Assembly: GCA_034008185.1 (NCBI GenBank)
Contig: CM067109.1
Span: forward strand, 61,352,301 to 61,416,300
DNA: 64,000 bases
Source of the DNA: Gorsachius magnificus
Lineage: Eukaryota > Chordata > Aves > Pelecaniformes > Ardeidae
Reading direction: 5' to 3'
The position numbers were made by a program, and so were the translations under genes. Below the pieces are notes generated by a model, which worked only from the letters and a program-made list of their open reading frames with translations, was not told the origin of the DNA and searched no databases. Shown here one piece after another: positions 36,701 to 50,600 of the stretch (position 1 is the first letter of the stretch; every line of letters starts with the position of its first letter).

Positions 36701-39700
36701 CTCATGGCAGTCTAAAATAAACATCCGAACAAACAATAAGACTTTTTTTCCATTTGTCCCAGGGAATTTTATCTGGAAAGTAAAACCAAGCAGAGAATCT
36801 CATTTCTAATAGAGCTGAATACATAAGAAGGAATAACCCACTGAGGAAACCAACTCCTTCCCAAGGATTACAGGTTGTAAGACTGCAGCAGGATGACTCT
36901 TTGGAGAAATAAGCAGAACCAACCACAATCTCCTAATGCATATTGTTACTGGTGTGGACAGATATCAGGGGACTAGTCCAGGAGCTGCTGAAGTCAGGGA
37001 AGCCTTCCTCTGAGTCCAAACAGTTAACTATTGCCTTTTCAAACATTTTTTTCCAGAGTCATAGAAGATTGTTAAAGACTGGAAAGCCAAATTAAGAAGC
37101 AAATCAGACAGAAAGAGACTGTTAAGCAAGCTTTGCATGCTATTTATCAGGGTCCTTAAAAAGGGACAGTAGTGCACTTATTACAGTAACCAAAATAAGT
37201 AAGTTTTAAAGACACCAGGCCAAAGTAGCACCAGGGAATGTTTTCTTATCCAAAGCTTAAGCCAAATAGCTTAAGAACCCTTGCAAGGAAAATGGGACAG
37301 CAGAAGCAGCTCTTTTTTCTTCCCCTCAGAAAAGAAAGGACCTTGAGAAGACAGATCAACACAGAAAGTTCTTCTAGGTAAGCAACTTAATTGTCCTTTC
37401 TGTTCATGAGCCTTCAAAAGGGTAAAAATTCTACTCCGTAGAAGCAGAGTAGAATACACATGCACATTATGCATACTTCTGTAAAAAGCCCATACAGAAA
37501 ATATAGAAGGAGGCTGTCGTAAATTAGGATGGGCAGTCTGATACGTCATAATGCAGACATTGGTTTTAATTTTCTAATACTCAAAAATTATTTAGAGTCA
37601 TGAGAACCAAGCTAGGAAGAAACTTTTTCCAACTTTTACATGTGAAATACTACTCTGACAGAAATTCTTCAATTTGTTCCTACAGCATTATGATTCAAGA
37701 ACATTTGCCTGCAGTAAGGGCAAAGTATGCTCTTTTCATGGGTCTGTATATTTATGTGTCAACTGACAGCCTTGGGAGGTGAGAGTAAACCTGGGAGCAG
37801 GTGTTTGATCTAGACTGTGCGAGAGAGCAAAAACCATTACATATGTCTGGGGATAACGCTGCCAAAAGAAGAGCAAAACAAAAAGTACTAGCATTACTTA
37901 CATTTTATGAACATTCAAACTATCCAGAATGTTTTACTGAAATTCCTTTACAGGAAGAAAATCGTAAAGTTACAGTTTACACAAAGAAACTTGTAGTCTT
38001 AATTAAGCAAGGAAATGGAATATTTGACTATACAGAGTCATTGAGCTATCTATCTTACCTTGTCCATTCACTTCCCAGAAATATGTCTTTATCATTCTTG
38101 TTTCCCAATTCAGTCACTTACAGGATGGATGAAAATTGCAGGAAGCGGTATCTGTTGGTGCTAAGTAAAGTCTCTCTGATTTACAACCCACATTCAGGAG
38201 TGAAAAAGGATAAAAGCAACTCCCCCCACACCAATCCAATATCTGTTCACATAACAAAAAAGTGAAGAGTGTCATAGTTGTCAAGAATGAGTTCTGAGAT
38301 ATATTTCAAATTAATAGTCACTCAAAACCCAAAGATGCGCTAGTGACTAACAACTAAAACAGTTTCAACATGCAGCATAACATTTAGCTTGCAAAAGGAT
38401 GGCAGAAAGCCATGCCTAGAATTTTATCTACGATTTAGTAATCTTTTATTCTTTTACTGTAGCACAATACCCAGCTGACTGACCAAAAGGTGTTTAAAAA
38501 AAAAAAAGTTACATTGTGTGAATTATGCTCATTATTTTAATTTGAATTTTTTCATACCTTTATAACAAGACCATCAGAACAGCATCATAAACAGCGTTTA
38601 CCTGTAGTTAGTTCAGAGAGGATTCAACCTAAAGGGCCATGACTGGGGTACCAGTGTAATCAGCATAACTCAGAGAAGCACATCAGGTAAGGACTCCATT
38701 GCACAAATATCAAGAGAGTTCTATTATCATTGCATCAGTGCTTTTAACCTTTATACAAACCTCAGATGACCAACACACCAAAGTTTCTATAACCTACAGC
38801 CTGTTTTTAGTATGGAGCTGGTTTCCAATAATGCAAACTAAGGATGCAAATCAATTTCTTAAATTATTTCTTACACTGAAATATTTGAGTTTTAGGAAAA
38901 TTTGGAAGATTTCATATTTATTCTCATGTGATTGCATCTGAGAAAAGCAAATACAACAATACTTCTTCAAACATTATTCTAAATACTTTACAAATTAGAA
39001 AAAGATCCAAAACCATTACGACAGGTTAAACTTTTGTATACATATGCATATTCTGCCTCATACAGCAAAAGAAAGCCAAGTAGTTCATCACAAAGATCAT
39101 GCTGGGCCACAGTGAAGGTCCACTTAGCTCCACATCTGAGTTTCTGGAATTCCAAAACTGTACAGTTTAAGAAAGAGTTCAAGAGATAGGGCAAAAATAC
39201 ATAAAAACAGCATAATAATTTTCATTGTAAAATATTATTTGCAGTCTTTGAAAGAATTTAATGTCTCTACATATTTGCAAAATTCAGTTCCTGAAGTTCC
39301 ATATGCTAGTAGCAAAGCTGAGGTATACCTAAATTTGAAAATTTGCTATTTCCCTTCCAAAATCAGTACCATGCAAGGAAAAAGGAAATCTAGCATTGTC
39401 AGCTGTTGCCAGAAAGCACCAACCAGTGCTGCCCTTACCAGAATTCTCAGGAACTCCATAGGAAGTGTTGGAGAGAAACCTATATTCATTACTCCCTCAT
39501 TACTCACTTAATAAAACAATGTGATAGCTTATGTTACTAGCTTTGGTGCGCTTTGGTGTTACAGGTTGTAAATTCATAGGCTTCTTAGTACGAGCATTCA
39601 GTACAGTTTAACAAGACACAGTTAATGCTTCTTTATTTTTATATATACATATTTATCTGTAGGCTGGTAAATCAGACATTTCCACCTAAATGCTGAATAA

Positions 39701-42210
39701 CGCCTGTCTAGGCAGTAAAGAAAAAGACAGCACTCTCACAAGCCGTGTGCTTACCAACAGTACAATATTTCCTTTCTGTAACACTCTGATATCTACAGAA
39801 ATCACTCTGATTCAACAGCAAGGCAGGCAATAGTTCTGTGCAAGCAACACAAAAGGAAGCTAATTTAAGAGTCCCTACCTTTCTCCAACACCTCTCTGCT
39901 ATTCTTGTTCCTGACAATGCCCAAATTTTATCACTAAAGCAACTTTAATTCTGCCTTACCCTGCTTACGTTATTATGGAACAAAGTTTAATGGCATGACT
40001 GCATGTTTTCAGTATGACACAGTCTCATCAGGTATGAGAAGGCACTGAAATACTACAGGCCGCTTATGGAGATTTGATAACACTACCTGGATTATGAACA
40101 AATACCTGCAAAGAAGAAAAGTCTAAATATGAAAGAACAAGTGAAAAACATCAATACATCTGATTTCCAAAACCACAGCAAGCCCCCAAATTTGTCTGTT
40201 AGCCAGGACACAGGAAATTACAAGATCTGATGGACACAGTTAAGAAAAGTCCTACAGACAAACTTAACAAGTTAACCTACATACTAACCTACCCTGAAAT
40301 TTCAGCAAAATCCAAATAATACAGATACAAAGATGAATCTCGGTAATGTGGGAAGAAAATGTCGAAGGATGTATCTGTCAATACCACACTACAGAAAGCA
40401 AGACAACATTTTGCACTTAATAGCCAAGACTAAAATAATCTATCTAAAAGCCTGAGAACTATACTAGATTTATATATATTGGTGTGTATGTTTAAATTTA
40501 AAACCTTTTTTAAGATATTCCAGTTCTATGCAGCTGCAAGATGCTGAATCTGAAAGCATTGGTGTTGCATAGCTGAATAATTATGATACTAGATCTTTCT
40601 TTGCAAGTTTTCAGCAGTTTTCAAATAAAAATATGATATTTATAGAAGAACAGGTCACTCTCCTCATCAGCTAAGTGTTAACTACTGTTCGAATACTACT
40701 ATGTTTTTCTGTTTGCTTAAGGGGGAGAAAAAGCGATCAAATCCCATGTTATTCTGAACACAGAACATGAACACCAACACAACAGCTGCTTCTGTAGCCT
40801 ACAATAACACAGTACTTAACAGGAAATGACTGCAGCACAAGTATTGCACACCTCATAGGGAAAACGACCCGCATGAGAAGAGCAAAATGAGATATCCTAG
40901 CAGAGCTGTGGAACTTTTTTCATTTGGCCATTAGCATTAATAAACACTTCAGAGAATATTTAGGGAATTTATTTCAACTACCTATCTTTGTTCCTGCTTG
41001 TAACTCTACAATTTTGGCATGAGTTTAGCTGGTAGCTGCTAATCCTAATCTCTTAAGACTATGTGGTGTGAGGGTTTAAAAATTAGACTTTTTTTAGCTA
41101 CTGGTTCAAATCTCAAAGTGAAATTAAATTTTGGACCTTTTTCATTCTATTTAATTTTGGTTTTTTAATAATAAAGAATTTACAAACCAAGATTTTATAA
41201 CTCATAGAATTAAAAATGCAGCTTTCAATCCACATCATACACATCATGGAATATAATTTGATATTCTTTGTGAAAGAGTAAAGACTTTTAATAAAGAAGT
41301 CAGGTAAAACTATTACTAAACAGTTTCTATAAAGTCAGAGAACAATTATTCTATAATGCACTCAGTATAAAGATAAATCATACTAATCCTCATCTTTCCA
41401 GGGCAATGTTGGGAAATTCAGGAGAAATATACACGTAAAGCATTGAGCACACACTGAATAATCACAGTTTATCGATTATTATATTTTAGCAATCTAGTAT
41501 GGGATTGTAACAATATTGAGATACTTTCTTTTATATGTACAAATGCTTCAAATTTATACATCATTAGTCATGGAGAGAATGCAGCCCATGGCTCTGAAAC
41601 ATATCCCTCTATTAATTGCAAAGTAATACAACATGCAGATACCATTCCTTACTAATCAAAAAGTAAAAAAAATGGTAATAACAATGCCACACATTCTGCA
41701 TCAACATTCTCCAAACAATAACTCTGAGATTAGGCATTCTGAACTTCATGAAAACAGAAAACTTCAGGTATTTAAAAAAGAGGTACTTAAACTTAAGTCC
41801 TAAACCCTGTATTTGTGTGTTAAGTGACCAGATTTGTAGGTGCATAGTGTTTAATAGCTTACATGAAAGTCAAAGCAATCTCTGGCTGTGATGAGAAGAA
41901 AACTTTATAAAGAGGACCTGACAGAAAGTAGTGGCTGACAAAAAGTCTTTCCACCAACACCAACAGGATTTAGCTCCACCAGAACAAGTGACTTTCCAAG
42001 CAACTTCAGTTTTTTCTGACTTAAAAACAGATTTGATAACTTACAAATTCATTGTTTACAGTGTGCTAATATTGGTAAAGACTGCATTTTCAAGCCTTGG
42101 ACATGCATCAACAGGCTTTCCTTGTTTTTACACTATATTTATTATCCGCCTATTTTCAGAGCAATGTATGTGCAACTTAGACATTTTACCTCATTATTGT
42201 GCCCTTGGAA

Positions 42211-42383
42211 AGAAGGGAGGGAGAGAGGAAGGGCAAAAAGGAAGGAAGGAAGGAAGGAAGGGCAAAAAGGAAGGAAGGAAGGAAGGAAGGGCAAAAAGGA
42301 AGGAAGGAAGGAAGGAAGGGAAAAAGGAAGGAAGGACGGGCGGAAGGAAGGAAGGAAGGACGGGCGGAAGGAAGGAAGGAAAA
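42211..42383. repeat. GGAA-rich minisatellite with a 29-bp higher-order period
   Basis: GGAA tetranucleotides are interrupted by GGGCAAAAA at 42231, 42260 and 42289 and by GGGAAAAA at 42318, exactly 29 bp apart. The right end has two GACGGGCGG interruptions 24 bp apart (42335 and 42359). The array leaves several frames open (Lys/Glu/Gly/Arg repeats on plus, Pro/Ser/Phe/Leu repeats on minus), which I regard as non-coding. Confidence 0.95.
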
Positions 42384-44570
42384 TCTTTATAGCTAAAATA
42401 AACAAACCAAAAATAACAAATAGCCCTGTTTTCCTAACATTCATTTCTGGCCGACAGAGATTACACATATTTAAAGTTAACACAGACTTAAACCAAAATA
42501 AAATCCCTACACAGACACTCTTCTTTAAGCAAAGCTGCATTGGATTTCACTTACACATGTTCAAAATCAGTAGGGCCTATCAAACTAAGTGCATCCACAA
42601 AAACTATGGGCTAACCTGATTTGCTTACACTGCTTGTAAAATCACACATACAAGTAATCGGTACAACTCTGTAAATCATGTCCTTTATCCACAGAGCTTA
42701 AGAAAGAATATGCGTAATACAAAGAAGTCCTATCCACAGATCTAAAAAGTACACTAAATTTAGTACTGACTTTCTTAAGAAAACGAGCTCAGATCTTGAA
42801 ATGCTGACTTGCTTCAACAAATTAAAGACAGTCGTTATTAGAGACAGACGTTGAAGGCAGATATAAAAAACACAGGAGTTATGTGTTTACTCCTTCCTTA
42901 CGTCAACTAACAACAAGCTACACAAGGAGTTCATGTAATGATCACAATGCTGCACTGGCTTTTTACTAAGCACTATGCAGAATTTTAAGAACTATTTTGA
43001 CTTAAAAATTATGTATTTCAAAGAGCTCAACTGTTTGTTCATGCCACTTTACCACAATCTAATCAAGGCCACTGATTTGCAACATACCAGGCACGAGAGT
43101 GTTCCCCATAAATGTGACTGCACAGGAGCTCTAGAAAAACAGTCCAACTGTACCAACCTTCAGGGTGTGCACAATATGTAAGCAGTCTCTCTTTCACGGC
43201 TTTCTGTGAAAAGGAGAGGCTTATGTTACTGCTCCTGAGTTACTGTTGCCTGTGGTGAATGTGTTGATTAGTGATGGAAGGAGAATTACAACTGCAATTA
43301 CATGTATGGCCAGAAAGTGCTCTTTCCTACAAAAAATCAAGATAAACAAAAGAACTGCATGTGATGTTTTTTGTGATCGTTTCAAAACAGCAAACAAAGA
43401 TGTGACAATGAAGTGACAAGAAGAGGCACACAATTGTAACTGGCAGATATAACAATACCCCATGCAACACAGCTGCTGGCAATACTGCATGTAATAAACC
43501 AGCTTATGGGCAACACAAGGACTTACATACTACAAAACAATTTGCTGCTGTTGAAATTCTGTGATAGCAGCCTTCATGGTATCTCCACAAAATCAGTTTA
43601 CATTGGGACCCATTGGGAAAACACATTTTCTTTAATGCTGACAAAAACAAAGTCTGAATAAAAGTTTCTACAATGTCTTGATTCTTAAATTTAAAAAAAA
43701 AAAAAAATCAACTTGACTTACAGAAAGTGTTAAATACCAGCAAAGAGCTAATTATGCCATACTAACTTCCTTTTGTCTAGTATAAAAGGACATTTTCTTA
43801 CTTTGCCTGGCTGAGTATAATAGCCTATGAATTATGAGATCAAAGCAGCAAACTGTATGTTTTCTAAAGTAAGAGTTTCCTTCACCAAGTTTTACACTTA
43901 CTACAGCTAAAAGAGCTGTGTGAAGGGATCAGCACTAAACCCAAAGGACAGGCTGTGCACAGCAAGAAAGAGAGCAACTCCCTCGTGCTTTTTGCAGGTC
44001 ACTACCAAGGACCATGTTAGCAGATCCACACCAGACCCTTAACAGGCAGCTCTGCTGCTACCAGTAATTAGCTTGGACAGCTCTGGCTCCAGGAGTAGCA
44101 GCAAGGCTACACCATAATGAGCTCAGCTGGGATTAGCAGGACAGGGCAGGGAACCAAGAGAGCTGAGGCATTCTGCATTGCGTATGTATCACAGAGATCA
44201 AACAAGGATGGCTGGCTAGGTTATCCCCTCACCACCTCATTCCAAAAATGAAGCACGGCAGTGTGTAAAATACAGGCTAATGAAGAGCGACACCTCCAAC
44301 AGATGAGAGCCACATTAATTAACACAATCCCTAGATCATGGAATACAGTTTCTGTTAGTGCTAGCAAACTTGTAACTTGTCACTGATTTAAGAAGGAAAA
44401 AAAAAAAAGGAAAAAAAAAAAAAGAGCTGATGTTTTCCTTTTCTGCTTTTGGTAGAAGATGGTTTTATCTTGGAATTTAGCAAGGAATTCCTCTTACGTG
44501 GCCAGCAAAGCACTCAGAAACAACAGCAGAATGGTTCTTTATGTAAACACCATTTAAGAAATGAACTCAC

Positions 44571-44696
44571 TTTTCAATCAACAGCTTTTTGTGTTCCCTT
44601 TTGAAAAAAGCCAGTTCATTCCACACAGCATCAGAATCCTCTTGACAAAGCTGACCGGGGTCTGCATGCTGGTATCTGCTTTTACTACTTTCAGTC
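44571..44696 (-). CDS. CNTLN: Centlein (CNTLN), internal exon 4 of 10 in window
   Basis: An exon of 126 nt that takes one base to finish the previous codon and leaves two bases (AA) for the next. The acceptor is cataaacag before GACTGAAAG and the donor is ATTGAAAA before gtgagttc. The product contains ADPGQLCQEDSDAVWNELAF followed by FKREHKKLLIEK. Vertebrate centlein has the same ADP-QL-QEDSDAVWNELA-FKRE pattern here. The acidic QEDSDAVWNEL motif breaks the coiled coil. The exon is followed by an intron of about 19.8 kb, the largest in the window. Confidence 0.95.
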
Positions 44697-45934
44697 CTGT
44701 TTATGAGTAAAAAGAGGTAGTTTGTTTTCAAATATCTACATGTTTCAGGACCACAAAAATAAAATCCTTGCTTTCAGAAAATACAAATTTTAAACTGCAG
44801 CATCTACTGAATATAAATCTTGTATGATGTATACATTCTGTGAGGCAGGAAACCTTAAACGTGGTACTAGAGAAAAGTTCCGTTACGTAGTTTAAGACAG
44901 AAATAGCTCTAGTACGGTACCATGGCTCTCAACTGACATTTGGCAGAGCAGTGTCACCCATATTCATTCTGTCAACATTCCTTACAATACTGGTATGAGA
45001 AAGCAGAAGGTCAACCCCTCACACAATCTCTTGCAAAAAAATGGGAGCCACCAGCTCCCCTAATGCCCCTGCAAACCAATCTGGAAGTTGCACTAATGCC
45101 CACTCTAAATCAAACTGTTGATCTACTCTTTAATGAAAGAATAAGCTATCTATGGATAAGAAGATGCATCAGGAAAAAGCATACTGAATTTCAATGCACA
45201 GAAAATTAAAATATTTCACAGCTTGGCTGTCATTAAAATATATTTATGTATTTTAATAATGCAAAAGGTAAAAACTGTATTTAAAAAAATCCTTTATATA
45301 ATGAATTTAAAAATTTCTGCAATTTAAATTCCTACTGGGTATAGAAACAAACTCTCAGAGAATGTGGTAACCTCATAAGGCCCCCAGCATCTTTGCAGTC
45401 ACGTATGTCAGTGGAAGTTGTATGTACACTGACAGGTGGATTAGGTCCCATCAGCTGCTATCTCAACAACAGATTCTAATCTATGAAGAATCAGAAAGAA
45501 TAGTGTCCTCCATCTCGTACAGGGGATCAGAAGTGCCACATAAGTACCTGATACTAAGTTCTTAATGCACAATTTACATAACACCAGTGATATAAAGCTT
45601 TTTGAGATACCAAAATAACAGTGTAAGGTATTTACAGACTGTTTGTGTCTCGGCTACTTTCTGTTGTTTAAGCATATTTAAAAGGAAAACCAAACCCCTT
45701 TCAGTATGATGGCTTCACACAATTCTGTTCTGATGACAAAAATGATCAAAACACTGTAATTTCCAGCTCATCTTAATTAGGGATGGAAAAAAATCAGAAG
45801 AACCAATAAAGATTTAGTATTACACTTTCCCCAATATCTATTTTTCCTAAATACATTCCTGTCAGGACACAAGCTGGTCTCACTTATTTTAAACAGAAAC
45901 AGAAGTTGCTTTTGTGTCTCTTTCTCTTCCCTTC

Positions 45935-45965
<31 letters not shown>

Positions 45966-47528
45966 ATCAGAACCAGAACACTCAGTGCTTCACTCTATAT
46001 CAAGCTTGATTTTTACTGTCTTTATCTAGGTTGAAATTTTGTATCTTTACAGCCTCGGCCTCTCTGTGGACCATGAATGCCTACCTTAGCTTAAACACAG
46101 AATTAAATAATTTCATTGCATAATGTAGGTTTCAGTTGTTTCCAGCTTGCAATGAATTTAAAATAGTGAGCTGGAAGATAAAATCATCCATGTTTTTCCT
46201 AAATAAACAAAACATTTTAATTCTAATTTAAACAAATGTTTTTGTTATTTATGCTTTTATATTTCAAAAAATATTCCTGTGCTACCAATGCATGTAACAG
46301 ATTTATACCTTACCATTATTTTCATCCACACCTATTTTTTTTCCTTTTTAAAAGACAAACCATTCTTAACAAAATGCCATAGTATTACCAAGCAATGCAA
46401 ATCTACTAAGATAGGCCAAAGCATTGCTTATTTGAAAGGGATAGTTTATCATTAACAGTAGGACCCTTTATGGCACCTTGGACTCTCTGGATGGCTACCA
46501 GTTTTGCAGCAATTTCTGTGACTCTCTTTACGGTTAGAGAGAGTTACAAAGTTTGTGTCAAAATTAATCAGTATTGCTCTAATTACAAAAATAATTATTT
46601 TTAATGGGACATATGTTTTTACTAAACTGTAAGTGCACGCTAAAGTCCTACTAAAGCCACCAGGATATAAGGAGCTGCTCAAATTACTTTCTTGAAACAG
46701 GACCTGAACAACTGTATGTCAGCAGTGTCTGATAACTGAAGTGACAAGATACGTCTTCATACCTCCAAATGTATCTGTTTATCAAAAACTTGAACTCTCT
46801 GCTAAGGACTTAAAAAAAATAAATAACAATTTCTGCATAAATTTTTGACTGTTCTGTATCGAACTTAAGGGAGAATTATATACAGAATATTCACTATTTA
46901 AATTTTGATGTGGTAAAGTGTTTTCTCTTTCCATTAATAAAGATATATTACTGAAATATTTTTGTACAATGATCAGAAATAATTGATCATATAATCATTT
47001 AACAGATGAAAACATCCTGTTTTTCATGCACATACTCTTTCTTCCCTATTAAGAAAGGGATTTTAGGATCAGCTTCAGTTAATGTTTGAATGAGTAAATG
47101 TTAGAGAGGATGTTACTTCTACATTGTTTAATGAATAAAATTATTTTTAAAAACTACTTGAAACACAAGGAACATTTTTTCTATTATAGAAAATTAAATA
47201 CATGCACAGTCAACAAATTAATTGACTGGGGAATTAGACAAGCATAAATAAGCAGCCCTAGCAGACCTTTGTCCAGTACTCAGGCTCAAAATGAGATCCT
47301 AAATAGAATAAGTCAAGGTGTCAGCTCAATACATTTTACTCTTGGTTTCAACTGTAATTTTTCTCATATAGGAGTATGCCATGTATTCTGCTTTAACAAA
47401 GGATAAAGTCTTGATCACCGCATAATAGCTTCTTTCTTCAGATCAAATTCTCTTTTGAATACCTGTATAATACTCCTGTTCAGATTTCTTGTGTAAGGGA
47501 AATGTTTTTAATGAGCTATGTAACTTAC
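44697..47528. other. CNTLN intron with a T26 tract
   Basis: An intron of 2.8 kb. Besides the T26 run at 45936-45961 I recognise nothing. Confidence 0.7.
45936..45961. repeat. Poly(T) tract, 26 T
   Basis: Uninterrupted T run following a C/T-rich stretch (ctctttctcttcccttcc). On the minus strand it could be the tail of a retroposed sequence, but no body was recognised. Confidence 0.9.
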
Positions 47529-47650
47529 CTGCTATCGCCCTCTTCCCACTGCTTTAATTGCTCTTTTAGTGCTCTGTAGTTGGTCTGTAACATCTGCAGC
47601 CTCTCTTTGCGTTTTTCATGGGCTGCTCTTAGCTCATCAGTTTCTTGAGT
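47529..47650 (-). CDS. CNTLN: Centlein (CNTLN), internal exon 3 of 10 in window
   Basis: An exon of 122 nt that starts in phase 0 and ends after two bases of a codon. The acceptor is gctatacag before ACTCAAGAAACT and the donor is GATAGCAG before gtaagtta. The product includes DELRAAHEKRKERLQMLQT and YRALKEQLKQWEEGDS, a strongly charged coiled coil that matches the centlein segment around ERLQMLQTNYRAVKEQLKQW. The split codon (AG plus G from the next exon) gives Arg, so the junction is consistent. This is one of the best-conserved parts of the protein. Confidence 0.95.
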
Positions 47651-50600
47651 CTGTATAGCACCAGAAAAACAAAATTAGAGTTGGACAAAATGTAAGAGAC
47701 TTTCACACACATCATATGAAACAAAAGTTCTGTTTAAGTAACTATTAAGAGTTTCAGAAATCTAAATAGAAAGATCAGGAAACACAATCCCTGAGGTCAA
47801 ATTTTTCTTGCTAATCTGACAAAATTTATTTCAATATTTTTTTCATGCTGCTGAGAAGTTTTAAAAAATTTACTATCAAAATGACAGTTTTCATCCCGTG
47901 AATGCATCAGCCTAATACACCTAAAAATACATGGACTGGAAAATGATTGTTGGCTTCTCTTCCAAACTATTTTTTTCTTTTTGCTTTTTTTTTCCTCCAG
48001 TGGAAAAATAATCTACGTATTTTCAAGGGAAACACTGGCCACACTGAGGTCCACATCAAAAACCCCTAAATTTAAATGGCTTCAGGATTTCCTCATATAT
48101 TAATTTATTTCTGTAAATATATATAAATCTGCAACACCCAGACTTCGTTCTCTAGATATGTAACAAACAAGAAATAAAAACAAATTCTGCTATAGCTTTT
48201 ATATAATCAAAACCATACAAAAAAATTTACTCTCTTTTTCCAGAATGAAAAGTATTATATCCCTTGATATATATTACAGGATAGCATCATGCAAGTTTAA
48301 AAAAGAATTTCCTAAGCAACAATACTGTACTGTGAAAAAAAAGAACATTAAGAAGAGGACATTCCACAGTCAAATTCTGGCACAGGGCACTGAAGAATTC
48401 ACCAGACATGGTCGTGCAATAAAATTTGCCCTCAGTGCTTCATTTCCAGATCAATGGGAGCTCTGCTTGTAGAGCAACTACAAAACATGTTCCTTAATCT
48501 CTAAGTAAATCACAATACTTTATTTGCATGAATTTACTGTTTATATGCAAGGAAGACTTCGCAGCATTAGTCAATAATTAATATACACCAATAGTCAGAG
48601 CTGTAAGCAATAAAAATTAAACCCCACTATAAGAACATAAGAGTTTCCACAGTAGGGCTAACTACAAAGTACCTAGACTAAGCTTGGCTTCATGACACAT
48701 AAAGTTGAAAGATATGAGCTAAAATTTCAGATGCTACTACATATAAAACTCTACAACTTTTCTTGAAGTGACTCAGGCTGCACACAAGGCAGTCTTAGGA
48801 AAAGGAGCAGGTACCAAAGTGACCTTATCATTAAATACTTTTCCAGAGTAGTGCATTTTTTTCCAAAACAATCTGTAAACCAGATATATTTATAAATTTA
48901 GAATTGCTTTAAAAGTACTTTTGTCTGATTTTAAGCAGCTCATATAAATACTACAATTATATTAAAAAAAAAAAAAAGTCACACATAGCAAGATTAATTT
49001 ATGATAAAGGACATAGAGACTATTACCAAAATTTGCTTGACACTAAACCAGGAAAAGTTTATAAGAATCCAATGATAGATGTTGTGTTTTCAAAAGAATT
49101 TAATGAAATCATTATTCTGAGATTGTTTGATATTGCTAGAGATAACTGATCAAGTCTGGCAAGGTACTGGAAAATAATGTCTTCAGCATAAATCCTCAGT
49201 TTATTAGTGTCAATGACCTTTCAAAGATGTAACCAAGTGTAAGATTTGGCCTTTCCTATTTATGAATCTACATTTTTCATTATTGCTTACCTGTTCCATT
49301 ATCCATTCTGTTACAGTTATTCCCTACCCTTATCAGTTGCTCTGCTCTTGAAGGAACAGAAATTAGACAATTAACTGCCCCAATCAGTCTCTTTTATTGA
49401 ATTATTAAGCACTTGAGAACTTTAAATTTACACTGTAATTTCCATATTCTCAGCAAGTTCCATCTCTCTCTGATTTAATTACATTATATTTTTTAATAAA
49501 TAAACTGTCTTGTATACAGTTTTCTGTATATTGACAGAAACGGGACAGGACAACCATCTCTAGAAGCGCTGGATCTCCATGTTATTCTCCAGCCCTCCAC
49601 TGTCATTTTGTGCTATTTCCTATGCAATAATGAAAGCCAAAAAGACAAAGTCCAATCTGCAGGAGGAAGAGTCCAACTGCCTGTGAAAAAAAGGCATTTT
49701 GCTATTCACAGGCAGCTCAGACAAGCCAAAAGATTCAAATCACTACCACAAAACTTTGTTGAAATTGACCTGTTACAGCTTAATTTACAGTAAAAATTGA
49801 ACTAAAATGGAATTAAAAAATCCCAAACGATTCAGTTCTTTGACTACTCTTCTTAGGCTGACAAGTGAGGAACCGGACTGTTACAAAACCAGTTTTTTCC
49901 ACAAGTAGTTATATGGAAAAGTCACAATATTAATATATTTTTTGCATCTGAGCACCATACGTGGAACAGGACTATATGGGAAATCTAAACTAAACATAAC
50001 AGTCTGCCCTCGCTCACACTAACAAATACTAAGGTGGCCCTACAGACTGATCTACATATTCTATTTCTAATTCTCTCCAAAATTATAGAACTTTGAACAA
50101 AAAGGATGAGAAAACTCAAAGTAAAGATCTGCTATTGCTTTTGAAAACTTTCCAATTAAAGCCAGGAAGAAGTCCTCTAGGCTATGCCAGGGATCGCTGT
50201 TCTAGAAACATAATATGGGAGAAGAGAACATATTCTTAGCTCGTATCAAATATCTAACTCTCAGCAATCAAACTCCTACCCACTTCTTAAAGTCCAACAG
50301 TAGATTGATGTACTTATGCTCTGGACCATTCTAAGTACTAGCTTGATAATTTGTTACTCAAAATCCATGAAATATTCTTACTTTGACATTCTCTTCCCTA
50401 AACAAGGGTGCAATCAGGCATGCTCTGTCATTTTTTAGTATGCCCTTTAGCACAGAACTGAATCTGATGCTGCACCAAAACTATGGACATTCTGAATTTA
50501 CATGATTACCCTATTTATATTAGCAATAAAGAGAGTAAGAGTAAACTTTCCTTGGCCAGAAATGAGTCAGATGAGGAGAACTGGAAAATCCTATGAACGG

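Larger units (their letters stand above)
24791..44570. other. Large CNTLN intron, 19.8 kb
   Basis: The exons on both sides join in phase without needing another exon. The intron holds the nested LINE/CR1/LTR complex (about 27.1-30.5 kb), a G8A27 tract (33734-33768) and a GGAA minisatellite (42211-42383). Elsewhere (24.8-27.1, 30.5-33.7, 33.8-42.2 and 42.4-44.5 kb) I see only AT-rich DNA without recognisable genes. A somewhat GC-richer patch lies at 43.9-44.3 kb. Confidence 0.7.

Noticed and set aside
42122..42619. Long overlapping open frames in three phases rich in Lys/Glu/Gly/Arg or Pro/Ser/Phe.
   Set aside because: They arise from the GGAA minisatellite, which lacks stop codons in most frames. 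No conserved domain on either side.
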